Source of the DNA: Actinomadura sp. K4S16 | Lineage (GTDB): Bacteria > Actinomycetota > Actinomycetes > Streptosporangiales > Streptosporangiaceae | Length of the DNA: 64,000 nucleotides | NCBI RefSeq assembly: GCF_008327685.1 | Contig: NZ_BDDE01000012.1 | Span: 558,001 to 622,000, forward strand | Direction: 5' to 3' | Part shown: positions 16,968 through 24,813 of the stretch, piece after piece | Layout: each line of letters opens with the position of its first letter | How positions within the stretch are numbered: position 1 is the first letter of the stretch | Position numbers and translations under genes: made by a program | Notes under the pieces: model-generated | Told to the model about the DNA's origin: nothing | The model's input: the letters and a program-made list of their open reading frames with translations, nothing else | The model's database searches: none

Positions 16968-17597
16968 TCAAGGGTGTGGGCGGGAAGATGTGCAGTTTCG
17001 TGCCAGTGCCGCTGTCAGCAGCGCTTGTGCCGACTCGCGCATGAGTGTCGCGGCCTCTGGCCGTGGCATGGCGGCGATGTCGACCATCCAGACCCAAGCC
17101 TCGATTCCGCAGCCGGCGCGAATCGCGACGGCGAGTCGTCTGCGGACGATCTGCGGATGCGACTCGGCCAGAGGCGCCAGGGCGTCCTCGATCCATGTGA
17201 GGGCCCTGCCTTGCCGTAGTGCGGGACGGACGTCGGGCGGCGCTTGCGGTCCCTGTTCCAGGGACACCCGCAGGGCGGCTCGCAGTTGCGGCTCCCACTC
17301 GCGCAGGATCTTCGTCTGCTCGGTGATGACCAGGTCGAGGCGAGCGTGGACGTCATCGGGTGCGTCCCGGTCGAGCAGGCTGGGCCGGTCGATGATCGGT
17401 ATCGCCGCGAGGAGCAAGTGCTTCTGGTTCGGGAAGTAGCGGTAGGCCGTGGTGCGGGAGATGCCGGCGGCGTCGGCCGCCTGTTCCACGGTCGGGGTGT
17501 GTCCGCCTTCCAGCAGGGACCGGGCGGCTTCGACGAGGGCATTGCGCGTGCGCTGCTTCTGCCGTACGCGTCCGGTCGACTCATATGGTACTGCCAT
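16968..17597 (-). CDS. TetR-family regulator
   Basis: 209 residues. HTH in the first 60 residues: ALVEAARSLLEGG, then TVEQAADAAGISRTTAYRYFPNQKHLL. The ligand domain is helical and unassigned (family-typical divergence). ATG 17597 was chosen; a longer frame reaching into the divergent cupin gene is not credible. It is divergent from the cupin gene with only 22 bp between the two starts, and an imperfect palindrome covers the gap, so it most likely represses that gene. Confidence 0.85.
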   Translation of the reverse strand: MAVPYESTGRVRQKQRTRNALVEAARSLLEGGHTPTVEQAADAAGISRTTAYRYFPNQKHLLLAAIPIIDRPSLLDRDAPDDVHARLDLVITEQTKILREWEPQLRAALRVSLEQGPQAPPDVRPALRQGRALTWIEDALAPLAESHPQIVRRRLAVAIRAGCGIEAWVWMVDIAAMPRPEAATLMRESAQALLTAALARNCTSSRPHP

Positions 17598-17603
17598 CCC
17601 GTC

Positions 17604-17621
17604 ATGGTACTGTAGTCCCAT
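17604..17621. promoter_or_regulatory. Probable TetR operator
   Basis: ATGGTACT-GT-AGTCCCAT is an 18-bp palindrome with one mismatch between the TetR and cupin genes; its right end includes the cupin ATG. A second ATGGTACTG half-site lies at 17585-17593 inside the TetR gene start. Confidence 0.5.
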
Positions 17622-17967
17622 GAACGAGGATCCAGTGGTCACCGACCCGGAGCTGTACCGGGTCCTGTGGGAGAACGACCGGGTGCGGGTGCTGGAATAC
17701 CGGGATGCGCCGGGTGATGCGACACACCTGCACTCCCATCCCGACAGCGTCATGGTGACCCTGTCCTCGTTCCAGCGGGTGATCTCGTCGGGAGGCCGAG
17801 AGGCCCGGGTGGACCTGGAGGCAGGCCAGGCCCGCTGGCTGGACGCGCAGGAGCACCAGGGCCGCAATGTCGGCAGCACTCCCACCCATTCCGTGTTCAT
17901 CGAACTAAAAGAACCCCGCCCCGGCGCCCCGCGCCAGGAAGCCGCGTTGGGACCGTCCGCCTCCTGA
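17620..17967 (+). CDS. Small cupin-domain protein
   Basis: 115 residues. The single cupin barrel includes HLHSHPDSVMVTLS near residue 37, which supplies two metal-binding histidines, and a second motif, EHQGRNVG then THSVFIELK, near residue 78. Function could be a small metal-dependent enzyme or a sensor of the compound that releases TetR. There is no ribosome binding site before ATG 17620, so the message may be leaderless. Convergent with the next gene. Confidence 0.75.
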   Translation: MNEDPVVTDPELYRVLWENDRVRVLEYRDAPGDATHLHSHPDSVMVTLSSFQRVISSGGREARVDLEAGQARWLDAQEHQGRNVGSTPTHSVFIELKEPRPGAPRQEAALGPSAS

Positions 17968-18016
17968 ACACCGCCCGGCACCACCTGGCCGAAGCAGCAG
18001 GCGGTGACGTTCACCG

Positions 18017-18385
18017 TCACCAGGTGGACGGGAACATGCGGTGTTTGAGGAGCGCGTCGACCTCGCCGGCGGCGCGTTCGGTGTCACCGCAGGGGGAGAG
18101 GTAGCCGTGCTTGCCGCGTCCGACCTCGAAGTAGGCCCAGTTCCGGCTGGGCGTGGCACGGACGCGCACTGCCAGGCGGACGTGGTCGTCCGGGCTGAAC
18201 GCGAGGATCCACAGCAGCGGCGACCGGGTGGGGAAGTCGTCGGCCTGGTAGTGCTTGATGCAGCGGTAGCCCTTGGCCTCGATCGCGGCGGCGAGCAGTT
18301 CCAGGTGGAGGATGGCCGTCGCGCGGGTCTGCCACCACAGCAGACGCCCTCCCGCCTGGACGATCAGCGGGCGCAGCGAGCCCAT
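18017..18385 (-). CDS. Conserved hypothetical protein of the regulatory module
   Basis: 122 residues, mixed alpha/beta with no transmembrane segment. Features seen are an aromatic start (LLWWQTRAT), DFPTRSPLLWIL, RNWAYFEVGRGKHGYLSPCGD and an end in KHRMFPSTW. I do not know its function. The start overlaps the end of the ATP-binding gene by 22 bp, so the two are co-translated. Similar small proteins often sit beside ATP-binding and XRE/DUF397 genes in actinomycetes, which suggests a regulatory accessory role. Confidence 0.65.
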   Translation of the reverse strand: MGSLRPLIVQAGGRLLWWQTRATAILHLELLAAAIEAKGYRCIKHYQADDFPTRSPLLWILAFSPDDHVRLAVRVRATPSRNWAYFEVGRGKHGYLSPCGDTERAAGEVDALLKHRMFPSTW

Positions 18386-18762
18386 GTGATCTTCCCTTCC
18401 TCGTTGAGCGGCCGGACGCCCCAGTCATGGACGAGCTGCTCGATCAGCACCAGACCGCGCCCGCCCTCGGCCTCGTCGGATGCGCACTGGATGACGGGGT
18501 GGGCACTGCTCTCGTCCCACACCTCGATGACGGTGAGCGGTTCGCGCACGTCCGGGAAGATCCGCACGACGATGTGCCCGACCCCGACGTGCTTGTAGGC
18601 GTTGGTAACCAGCTCCGTAACCACAAGCCGCCCGACGAAGTCGTCGGCGTGCCCGAGTTCGCGGAACCGGCCGATGAGGTAGCGCCGCGCTTGCGCGGGG
18701 GCTTCGTCGGACGGTTCCAGAACGAGCGGCGGCGCCTCGGGCGCGAGCAGTACTCCCGGCAT
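18364..18762 (-). CDS. ATP-binding regulatory protein (HATPase_c, anti-sigma-like)
   Basis: 132 residues with a GHKL ATPase fold. The N-box is VVTELVTNAYKHVG near residue 50, and the G1-type box is EAEGGRGLVLIEQLVHDWG near residue 100. These single-domain kinases resemble SpoIIAB/RsbW and are common in actinomycete genomes beside DUF397 and XRE proteins. It may phosphorylate or bind a partner regulator. It is divergent from the XRE gene across a 206-bp gap. A good ribosome site (GGGAGGGG) lies 5' of ATG 18762. Confidence 0.82.
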   Translation of the reverse strand: MPGVLLAPEAPPLVLEPSDEAPAQARRYLIGRFRELGHADDFVGRLVVTELVTNAYKHVGVGHIVVRIFPDVREPLTVIEVWDESSAHPVIQCASDEAEGGRGLVLIEQLVHDWGVRPLNEEGKITWARCAR

Positions 18763-18919
18763 CGGTGAACCCCTCCCAGCCTGGACAGAGGGCGATCTCA
18801 AACGGGCTAACCCCGCAAAACCGGAAGAAACCTGCTCGATCACCCTGTGTTATCGAATGAACACCATCAAGCCACAGGGCGGAGTACGTTAATAGGTGAC
18901 CGGAGAAGCACCCCCATTT

Positions 18920-18948
18920 TGGTTGCATTCATTAGCGCACTGGTTGCA
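18920..18948. promoter_or_regulatory. Directly repeated TGGTTGCA sites
   Basis: TGGTTGCA occurs at 18920-18927 and 18941-18948, exactly 21 bp apart, just upstream of the XRE gene. Same-face spacing suggests a binding site for an XRE dimer or pair. Confidence 0.3.
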
Positions 18949-18968
18949 GGCCTGCGAGGAGAAGCTAG

Positions 18969-19772
18969 ATGGCTGAGCCGAGAGGTAAGGGCAAAGACAG
19001 GCCTGAACTCAGGACCTTCGGGGCAGAGGTAAGACGGTTACGTGAGGCGGCGGGTCTGAACCAGACGGCACTGGCTGCCTTGGTGCACGTTTCGCGTGCT
19101 TATGTCAGCCACGTCGAGCGTGGCAAGACTCGATGCCGCTTCGACTTCGCCAACCGGTTGGACGGCGCGCTGCGTGCCAACGGAGAGATCATCCAGGCAT
19201 GGAACGAGTTGCTGGAAACGATCAAGTCGACCAAGTACGCGACCTACTTCGTCAACTTCCCGAAGGTGGAACTGACAGCCGGCCTTATCCGTGTCTACGA
19301 GACGCACATCGTGAACGGACTGTTTCAGACCGAGGCGTACGCAGGCGCGATCCTGAAGAACCCCGATGACACCGCGTCCCGCATGAGCAGGCAGAAGCAA
19401 GTCATGTGCAGTCCGATGCCAAAGATATTCGTGGTGCTGGAGGAGAGCGTCATGCTCAGGCAAGTCGGCACCGTCGAGGTGATGCGTGAGCAGCTCGATT
19501 ATCTGCTTGACCTGTCCCGCCGAGACGGGATCCGAGTCCAGATCCTCCCGCCCGTCTATGTTGAGGAGGCGCGGGCGGCCTTCGCCATAGCGACACAGTC
19601 CGACCGTAGTGAAGCGGCATACATCGTGAACGCGACCGAGGGCGTGACCAGCGCATCCGCTGAGGACCTTGCCAGCCTCAACGAGACCTTCGCTAGTCTG
19701 CAGGCGGAGGCGCTCAATGTAAGGGACAGTCGAGCGCTGATCAGGAAGGTGATCGAGGAAAGATGGACCTGA
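18969..19772 (+). CDS. XRE-family regulator with DUF5753 domain
   Basis: 267 residues. HTH at about residues 16-60 (FGAEVRRLREAAGLNQTALA, VSRAYVSHVERGKTRC). The DUF5753 part follows, with IVNGLFQTEAYAGAIL, VLEESVMLRQVG and VQILPP. Ribosome site AGGAG is seven bases before ATG 18969. The gene overlaps the DUF397 gene by 10 bp. The pair plus the divergent ATP-binding protein forms the standard actinomycete module of which the AbaA and WhiJ loci of Streptomyces are known examples. Confidence 0.87.
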   Translation: MAEPRGKGKDRPELRTFGAEVRRLREAAGLNQTALAALVHVSRAYVSHVERGKTRCRFDFANRLDGALRANGEIIQAWNELLETIKSTKYATYFVNFPKVELTAGLIRVYETHIVNGLFQTEAYAGAILKNPDDTASRMSRQKQVMCSPMPKIFVVLEESVMLRQVGTVEVMREQLDYLLDLSRRDGIRVQILPPVYVEEARAAFAIATQSDRSEAAYIVNATEGVTSASAEDLASLNETFASLQAEALNVRDSRALIRKVIEERWT

Positions 19773-19948
19773 GCAAGGCAGTGTGGCGCAAGGCTTCACG
19801 CAGCACGGTTCAGAACGACAACTGCGTTGAGATTGCCAGGACTTCGCTGGTGGTGGCGTTCCGTGACAGCACGGACCCTGACGGTCCCAAGCTCGTCATC
19901 AGCCCCGGGGAGTTTCGGCACTTCACCAGAGTCCTCAAGAACCTTTAG
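19763..19948 (+). CDS. DUF397 protein
   Basis: 61 residues, the usual length. It contains the family signature VWRKASRST near residue 7, NCVEIA near residue 20, VAFRDSTDPDGPKLVIS and FTRVL at the end. DUF397 proteins act with the preceding XRE regulator, probably by direct contact that modulates its DNA binding. It starts inside the upstream gene (ATG 19763), so it is translationally coupled to it. Confidence 0.9.
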   Translation: MDLSKAVWRKASRSTVQNDNCVEIARTSLVVAFRDSTDPDGPKLVISPGEFRHFTRVLKNL

Positions 19949-20135
19949 CGCACTGTTCGAACCGGAAAGCGACCGGCGGTCATGGGCCGTCGCGAATGTG
20001 GCATAGTCCAATGGCATCTCAAGGCCGGTTCTAACTGTACAGAACTAGCCTTCCCGGTGTGAGGGCCGTGACCTCTGGGACAGCGAAGTCCGGGACGGTC
20101 CGAAGTTCAGTGGGAGCCCCACCCCTTCCGGCGCC

Positions 20136-21317
20136 TCAATGAGGTCCGGGTCGGTCAGCGGGGGTGAGGGTTATGGGGAACTCGGTTACGCCTCTTACGA
20201 AGGCGTTGCGGAGGATTCGGGGGCCCTGGTCGTCGGCCCATTCGGCGGTGGCCACGCGGGCTGTGAACTCTTCGAAGAAGATCTGGAGTTCCAGGCGGGC
20301 CAGGGATGCGCCGAGGCAGAAGTGGGGGCCCAGGCCGAAGGCTATGTGGTCGCCTGGGCGGCGGGTCACGTCGAAGACGTCCGGGTCCTCGAAGACCGCT
20401 TCGTCGCGGTTGGCGCTGCCGTACATCAGGAGGACCTGGCCGCCTGCCGGGATCTTCACGCCGGCGACCTCGGCGTCGGTCGCGGCGACGCGGCACATGT
20501 TGAGGATGGGGGTCGTCCAGCGGACGAACTCCTCGACGGCGTCCGGGATGAGGGACGGGTCGTCGCGCAGCTTGCGCCACTCCGCCGGGTTGCGGATGAG
20601 GGCGTCCAGGGCGGTGGCGATGACGGTCCGGGTCGTCTCGGCGCCGCCGACCAGCAGGAGCAGCGCCTCGTGGGCGAGGTGCTCGTCGTCGTAGGCGGGC
20701 TGGTCCGGGCCCGCGTTCGACCAGACGGACAGCAGGTCGTCGGTCGGGCAGGCGCGGCGGTCCTTGGCCATCTCCAGCACCGCGACGGCGTACTCCCCGG
20801 CGGCGATCGTCGCGTCGTCGGTGACGTAGCGCAGGCCGCCGCCCGCGTACACGGCCGTCGCCGACCAGTGGACGAGCCGCGGCCAGGCGTCCTCCGGGAA
20901 GCCGAGCAGCCAGCCGATGACGCGGGCGGGCAGTGGAGCCGCCAGCGCCGGGACGGCGTCCACGGTGCCCGCATCCAGGGCCGTCGTGATGCAGTCGACG
21001 GCGGTCGCGCGGATGCGCTCGGCGTAGCGGGAGACGCCGCGCGGGGTGAAGCGCTGGTAGACCATGCGGCGCCGGTGGGCGTGCTCGGGGTCGTCCTGTC
21101 CGATCATCGACGGGTCGGCCGGAAGCTGCGGGCGGTAGCCGCCGGAGTTCGTCCACACCTTGGGGTTCCGCTCGATCGCGAACACGTCGGCGTGGCGCGA
21201 GACGCCCCAGAGGCCGTTCTCCTCGTCGTGGTAGACGGGCGCCTCCGCGCGCAGTCGCGCGTAGACGGACCAGGGGTCGGTGGCGTACATCTCGCCGTCG
21301 AGCAGGTCGATGTCCAC
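20136..21317 (-). CDS. Cytochrome P450 monooxygenase
   Basis: 393 residues. The I-helix reads LLVGGAETTRTVI, the ExxR helix EFVRWTTP, and the heme loop AFGLGPHFCLGASLARLEL near residue 340 with the cysteine ligand. It inserts one oxygen atom into an unknown small molecule and needs ferredoxin, which is not nearby. GTG 21317 was chosen because GAGGAG stands seven bases upstream. In-frame starts at 21359 (GTG) and 21374 (TTG) would add 14 or 19 residues. It is divergent from a TetR gene that is its likely regulator. Confidence 0.88.
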   Translation of the reverse strand: MDIDLLDGEMYATDPWSVYARLRAEAPVYHDEENGLWGVSRHADVFAIERNPKVWTNSGGYRPQLPADPSMIGQDDPEHAHRRRMVYQRFTPRGVSRYAERIRATAVDCITTALDAGTVDAVPALAAPLPARVIGWLLGFPEDAWPRLVHWSATAVYAGGGLRYVTDDATIAAGEYAVAVLEMAKDRRACPTDDLLSVWSNAGPDQPAYDDEHLAHEALLLLVGGAETTRTVIATALDALIRNPAEWRKLRDDPSLIPDAVEEFVRWTTPILNMCRVAATDAEVAGVKIPAGGQVLLMYGSANRDEAVFEDPDVFDVTRRPGDHIAFGLGPHFCLGASLARLELQIFFEEFTARVATAEWADDQGPRILRNAFVRGVTEFPITLTPADRPGPH

Positions 21318-21450
21318 GGGCTCGCTCCTCGGGACGGGGGAGACGTGAGTCGAGACCACGATCTCACCAAGCAAGCGGTAGGTCTATCGTGGATCGGAAG
21401 GCGCCGCCGGTAAAGGGGGCGTACGTCCGGGATGCACGCGTTCGGGGCCG

Positions 21451-22122
21451 ATGTACGGAAGAATGGGGGACGGTCACGGCGAGGCGGGCCATGCGGAGAG
21501 GCAGGGCGAATTGAGCGGCGATGCGCGGTTCACCGTCACGCGGACGCTGAGCAAGGATCAGCAGGCGCGGCGCGAGCGGCTGATCGACTCCGCCCGCGAA
21601 CTCGCGCTGGAGGGCGGCTACCCGGCCGTCACCATGCACGACGTGGCCGACCGCGCCGGCGTCGCCCGCGCGACCGTCTACCGGTACTTCGCCACCAAGG
21701 ACCACCTGCTCACCGAGGTGGCGGCGACGTGGGCGCACCGCGTCACCGACGACATCGACGCGCTCGCCGTCGGCGACACCCCGCAGGAGCGGCTCACCGC
21801 GCTGCTGGAGCGCATCGTGTACGTCGCGGCGGCGGAGCCCACCCTGACCTCGGCGATCATCCAGGCCGTGACCTCGGACGACTCCAGCGTCGACGACGCC
21901 CGCACCGTGCTGTTCCTGTTCCTGCGCGACCGGCTCTCGACGGCGATCGGCGACCCGGTGCCCGAGCGGGACGACGTCGAGATCGTCCTCGGGCACATCC
22001 TGCTCGCCGCGCTGATCAGCCTCGCCTCGCTGCGCCAGCCGGCCGACGAGGTCGCCTCGATGGTCCGCACCGCGGGCCGGTTGGTCCTGGCCGGCGCCTT
22101 CGCCGCCCCCACTCCGACCTGA
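21451..22122 (+). CDS. TetR-family regulator
   Basis: 223 residues from ATG 21451; ATG 21463 and TTG 21511 are equally possible starts, since the domain only begins near TLSKDQQARRERLI. The HTH reads VTMHDVADRAGVARATVYRYFATKDHL. The C-terminal half has the helical ligand domain with no known ligand. It is divergent from the P450 gene and is the probable repressor of that gene. A palindrome downstream of its stop may be operator for the next gene. Confidence 0.82.
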   Translation: MYGRMGDGHGEAGHAERQGELSGDARFTVTRTLSKDQQARRERLIDSARELALEGGYPAVTMHDVADRAGVARATVYRYFATKDHLLTEVAATWAHRVTDDIDALAVGDTPQERLTALLERIVYVAAAEPTLTSAIIQAVTSDDSSVDDARTVLFLFLRDRLSTAIGDPVPERDDVEIVLGHILLAALISLASLRQPADEVASMVRTAGRLVLAGAFAAPTPT

Positions 22123-22150
22123 TTTGGTCCACTCGCCGCGACGCTGATTG

Positions 22151-22177
22151 GACCTGGGACGTAGACCATCCCAGGTC
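22151..22177. promoter_or_regulatory. 9-9-9 inverted repeat before the LysE gene
   Basis: GACCTGGGA and TCCCAGGTC are perfect arms around a nine-base spacer, ending 14 bases before the LysE-type start. Either an operator for that gene or the terminator of the TetR gene. Confidence 0.4.
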
Positions 22178-22190
22178 ATAGCGTGCGCAT

Positions 22191-22820
22191 GTGACGAACC
22201 CCCTGCTGTTCCTGCTGGCCGCGCTGGCGCTCGTCGCCATCCCGGGCCCGAACCACCTGTACATCACCACGCGCAGCATCGGCGAAGGGCGCCGTGCCGG
22301 GATCGCGTCCGCACTCGGCGTCGAGACCGGCACGCTCGTCCACATCGCCGCGGCGGCGGCCGGGCTGTCCGCCGTCATCGCCGCGTCCGCGACCGCGTTC
22401 GGATTCCTGCGCTACGCGGGCGCCGCATACCTCGTCTACCTTGCATACCGGACGCTGCGCACCCGCCACGAGGCCGGGGAACCCGTCCTCCGGCCGCGGC
22501 CGCTTCGCCGCGTCTACCTGGACGGCGTGCTCGTCAACGTCCTCAACCCGAAGGTCGTGCTGTTCTTCCTCGCGTTCCTGCCCCAGTTCGTCGACCAGGA
22601 GGCGGGCGCGGTGCCGCTGCAGATCGCGGTGATGGGGGCCGCGACCGCGCTGATCGGGCTGGCTAGCGACATCGTCTACGCGGTCGCCGCAGGCTCGATC
22701 GGTGCCTGGCTGCGGGCCCGCCCCGCGTTCCGGCGGCGGCAGCGGCACGCGACCGGGCTGATCTACCTCGCGCTCGGCGCCGCGGCCGTGTTCGCCGCGC
22801 CCAGCCCCCGCCGTGCGTGA
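22191..22820 (+). CDS. LysE-family amino acid exporter
   Basis: 209 residues with five or six hydrophobic segments. The start contains the family signature IPGPNHLYITTRSIGEGRRAG at residues 18-38, and NVLNPKVVLFFLAFLPQFV near residue 116. The family exports amino acids or small amines in exchange for protons. GTG 22191 follows the inverted repeat by 13 bases with no clear ribosome site. Confidence 0.87.
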   Translation: MTNPLLFLLAALALVAIPGPNHLYITTRSIGEGRRAGIASALGVETGTLVHIAAAAAGLSAVIAASATAFGFLRYAGAAYLVYLAYRTLRTRHEAGEPVLRPRPLRRVYLDGVLVNVLNPKVVLFFLAFLPQFVDQEAGAVPLQIAVMGAATALIGLASDIVYAVAAGSIGAWLRARPAFRRRQRHATGLIYLALGAAAVFAAPSPRRA

Positions 22821-22950
22821 AGTCCGGTCGCGCTCCTGCGCGGCATGGTGGGTTTGTCAGTTCGCTTATAAGTGACGCTGCGCAATGCGTAGCGCGTCTT
22901 GCAGCCCGCCCGGAAGGTCCTCTGTAGCTTCCGGTGCGGGAGGTGAGAAC

Positions 22951-24171
22951 GTGACGACGAGCCTTGGAGAGCGCTCACCGCTGAAGCCCCTGGCCGGCGT
23001 CCCCCGTGAGCTGTCCGCCATGTTCCGGCCTCACCTGGACGCGCTCGCCGAGGAGATGATCGAGGAGATCCTCGCCGGGATCCCCGAGTACTCCCGGCCG
23101 CAGGACGAGGAGTACGCGCGCCTCGTCCGGCTCGCCGTCGAGGGTGCGCTGCGCCAGTTCGTCGACCTCATCATGGACCCGGGCAGCTCCTGGGAGCCGG
23201 TCGCCGCCGTCTACCGGGAGATCGGCTGGGCGGAGGCGCGCGAGGGCCGCAGCCTGGACGTCCTGCAGACCTCGATGCGGCTCGGTGCCCGGGTCGCCTG
23301 GCGCCGGTTCGCCGCCGAGTCGGAGCGGTACGACATCTCCCCGCGCACCCTCGCCGGCATCGCCGAGGCGATCTTCGCGTTCCTGGACGAGATCGCCCGC
23401 GCCGCCACCGAGGGCTACACCAAGGCCCGCGCGCAGGAGGCCGGCGAGCTGGAGCACCGCCGCCGCCGGCTGCTCGACCTGCTGCTGGCCGAGCCGCCCG
23501 CCGCCCCGCAGGCCGTCGCCGACCTGGCCCGCCTCGCCCAGTGGCGCGTCCCGCGCACGGTGGCCGCCGTCGTCCTGTACGAGCGGGAGCGGCGGCCGTT
23601 CTCGCCGCCGTCGCTGCCGCCCGAGGTGCTCGCCGACGTCAACCGCCGCGAACCCTGCCTGCTCGTCCCCGACCCCGAGGGCCCGGGACGCGGCCGGATG
23701 CTGGAGTCGGCGCTGCGCGACTGGGTCGCCGCGCTCGGACCCACCGTCCGCACCGAGGACGCGGCCAGGTCCCTGCGCTGGGCCCGGGAGGCGCTGCCGC
23801 TCGCGCGCCGCGGCATCCTGCCGTCCGACCGGCTGATCCGCTGCGCCGAGCACATGCCGGCGCTCGTCGTCTTCAAGGACGAGGAACTGGTGCGCGCCGT
23901 CGCGGAGCAGCGGCTGGCGCCGCTGAAGAGCGTCCGGCCCCGGCACCGCGAGCGGCTCATGCGGACGCTGCTTTCCTGCCTGCAGAACGGGTTCAACGCC
24001 ACCGAGGTCGCGCACCGGCTGCACGTCCACCCGCAGACCGTCCGGTACCGGCTCCACCAGCTGGAGGAGCTGTTCGGCGAGCGGATGTACGAGCCGGAGC
24101 TGCGGCTGGAGCTGGAGATGGTGCTGACCGTCTGGCTCACCGCGCCCCCGGCGGTTCAATCAAGCGATTGA
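22951..24171 (+). CDS. PucR/CdaR-like regulator
   Basis: 406 residues from GTG 22951, which follows GGGAGG at a good distance. An N-terminal helical region of about 180 residues (IGWAEAREGRSLDVLQTSMRLG) is followed by a GGDEF-like diverged middle. The C-terminal HTH is LLSCLQNGFNATEVAHRLHVHPQTVRYRLHQLEELFG near residue 355. This is the PucR architecture, used to sense purine or carbon metabolites. The cognate genes may be the downstream TetR-transporter-PLP set. Confidence 0.82.
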   Translation: MTTSLGERSPLKPLAGVPRELSAMFRPHLDALAEEMIEEILAGIPEYSRPQDEEYARLVRLAVEGALRQFVDLIMDPGSSWEPVAAVYREIGWAEAREGRSLDVLQTSMRLGARVAWRRFAAESERYDISPRTLAGIAEAIFAFLDEIARAATEGYTKARAQEAGELEHRRRRLLDLLLAEPPAAPQAVADLARLAQWRVPRTVAAVVLYERERRPFSPPSLPPEVLADVNRREPCLLVPDPEGPGRGRMLESALRDWVAALGPTVRTEDAARSLRWAREALPLARRGILPSDRLIRCAEHMPALVVFKDEELVRAVAEQRLAPLKSVRPRHRERLMRTLLSCLQNGFNATEVAHRLHVHPQTVRYRLHQLEELFGERMYEPELRLELEMVLTVWLTAPPAVQSSD

Positions 24172-24204
24172 CCGAGCGCGGTCCGAGCGCCTAGCTTTGG
24201 CCGC

Positions 24205-24813
24205 ATGAGCAGCAGCGACAACGGGCGAGAGCGGATCATCGAGGCCGCGACCCGGCTGTTCGCCGCGCTGGGCTACGACGGGACGTCCACCCGCATGATC
24301 GCCGAGGCGGCGGGGCTGAACGTCGCCACCGTGGCCTACCACGTCGGCGGCAAGCGCGACCTGTACCTCATCGTCATGGAACGTGCCCACCGCGCCGAGC
24401 GGCAGGTGCTGGAGAAGGCCATCGCCGAGATGACCCCGGACGAGGAGGGCCTCCTCACCCTCGTCGACCGGTACGTCGTGCTCTGCCTGGAGCAGCCCGA
24501 GATCCCCGCCCTGTGGATGCACCGGTGGCTGTCGGACGCCGCAGACGTCGCGCATCTGGACGACGACTACGTCCGGCCGCTGATGCAGATGACCAGCGAC
24601 GCCGTCCGCGCGGTCGTGGGCGACGAGGTCGATCTCGACTACCTCGTGTGGACGGTCGTCTGGTGCACGCACGGGTTCGGTGCGGGCGGCATCCTCGACC
24701 AGCAGGGGAAACGCCGGAAACTGGACGACCCGCAGGCGGTCGCCCGGTTCCGCGCCCACATGCGCCGGACGGTTTCCGCCGCGATCCGGATGCGCTCCGG
24801 CGGCGCCGGATGA
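24205..24813 (+). CDS. TetR-family regulator
   Basis: 202 residues. The HTH reads RIIEAATRLFAALGYDGTSTRMIAEAAGLN, then VATVAYHVGGKRDLY. The C-terminal domain has no recognisable ligand. It overlaps the MFS start by ATGA (24810-24813), so it is co-translated with the transporter; it probably represses the whole three-gene unit. Confidence 0.85.
   Translation: MSSSDNGRERIIEAATRLFAALGYDGTSTRMIAEAAGLNVATVAYHVGGKRDLYLIVMERAHRAERQVLEKAIAEMTPDEEGLLTLVDRYVVLCLEQPEIPALWMHRWLSDAADVAHLDDDYVRPLMQMTSDAVRAVVGDEVDLDYLVWTVVWCTHGFGAGGILDQQGKRRKLDDPQAVARFRAHMRRTVSAAIRMRSGGAG

Noticed and set aside
19949..20135. tRNA-like or riboswitch-like stretch after the DUF397 gene
   Set aside because: A TAGTCCAATGGCA run and several small inverted repeats look structured, but I could not fold a cloverleaf or match a known riboswitch core.
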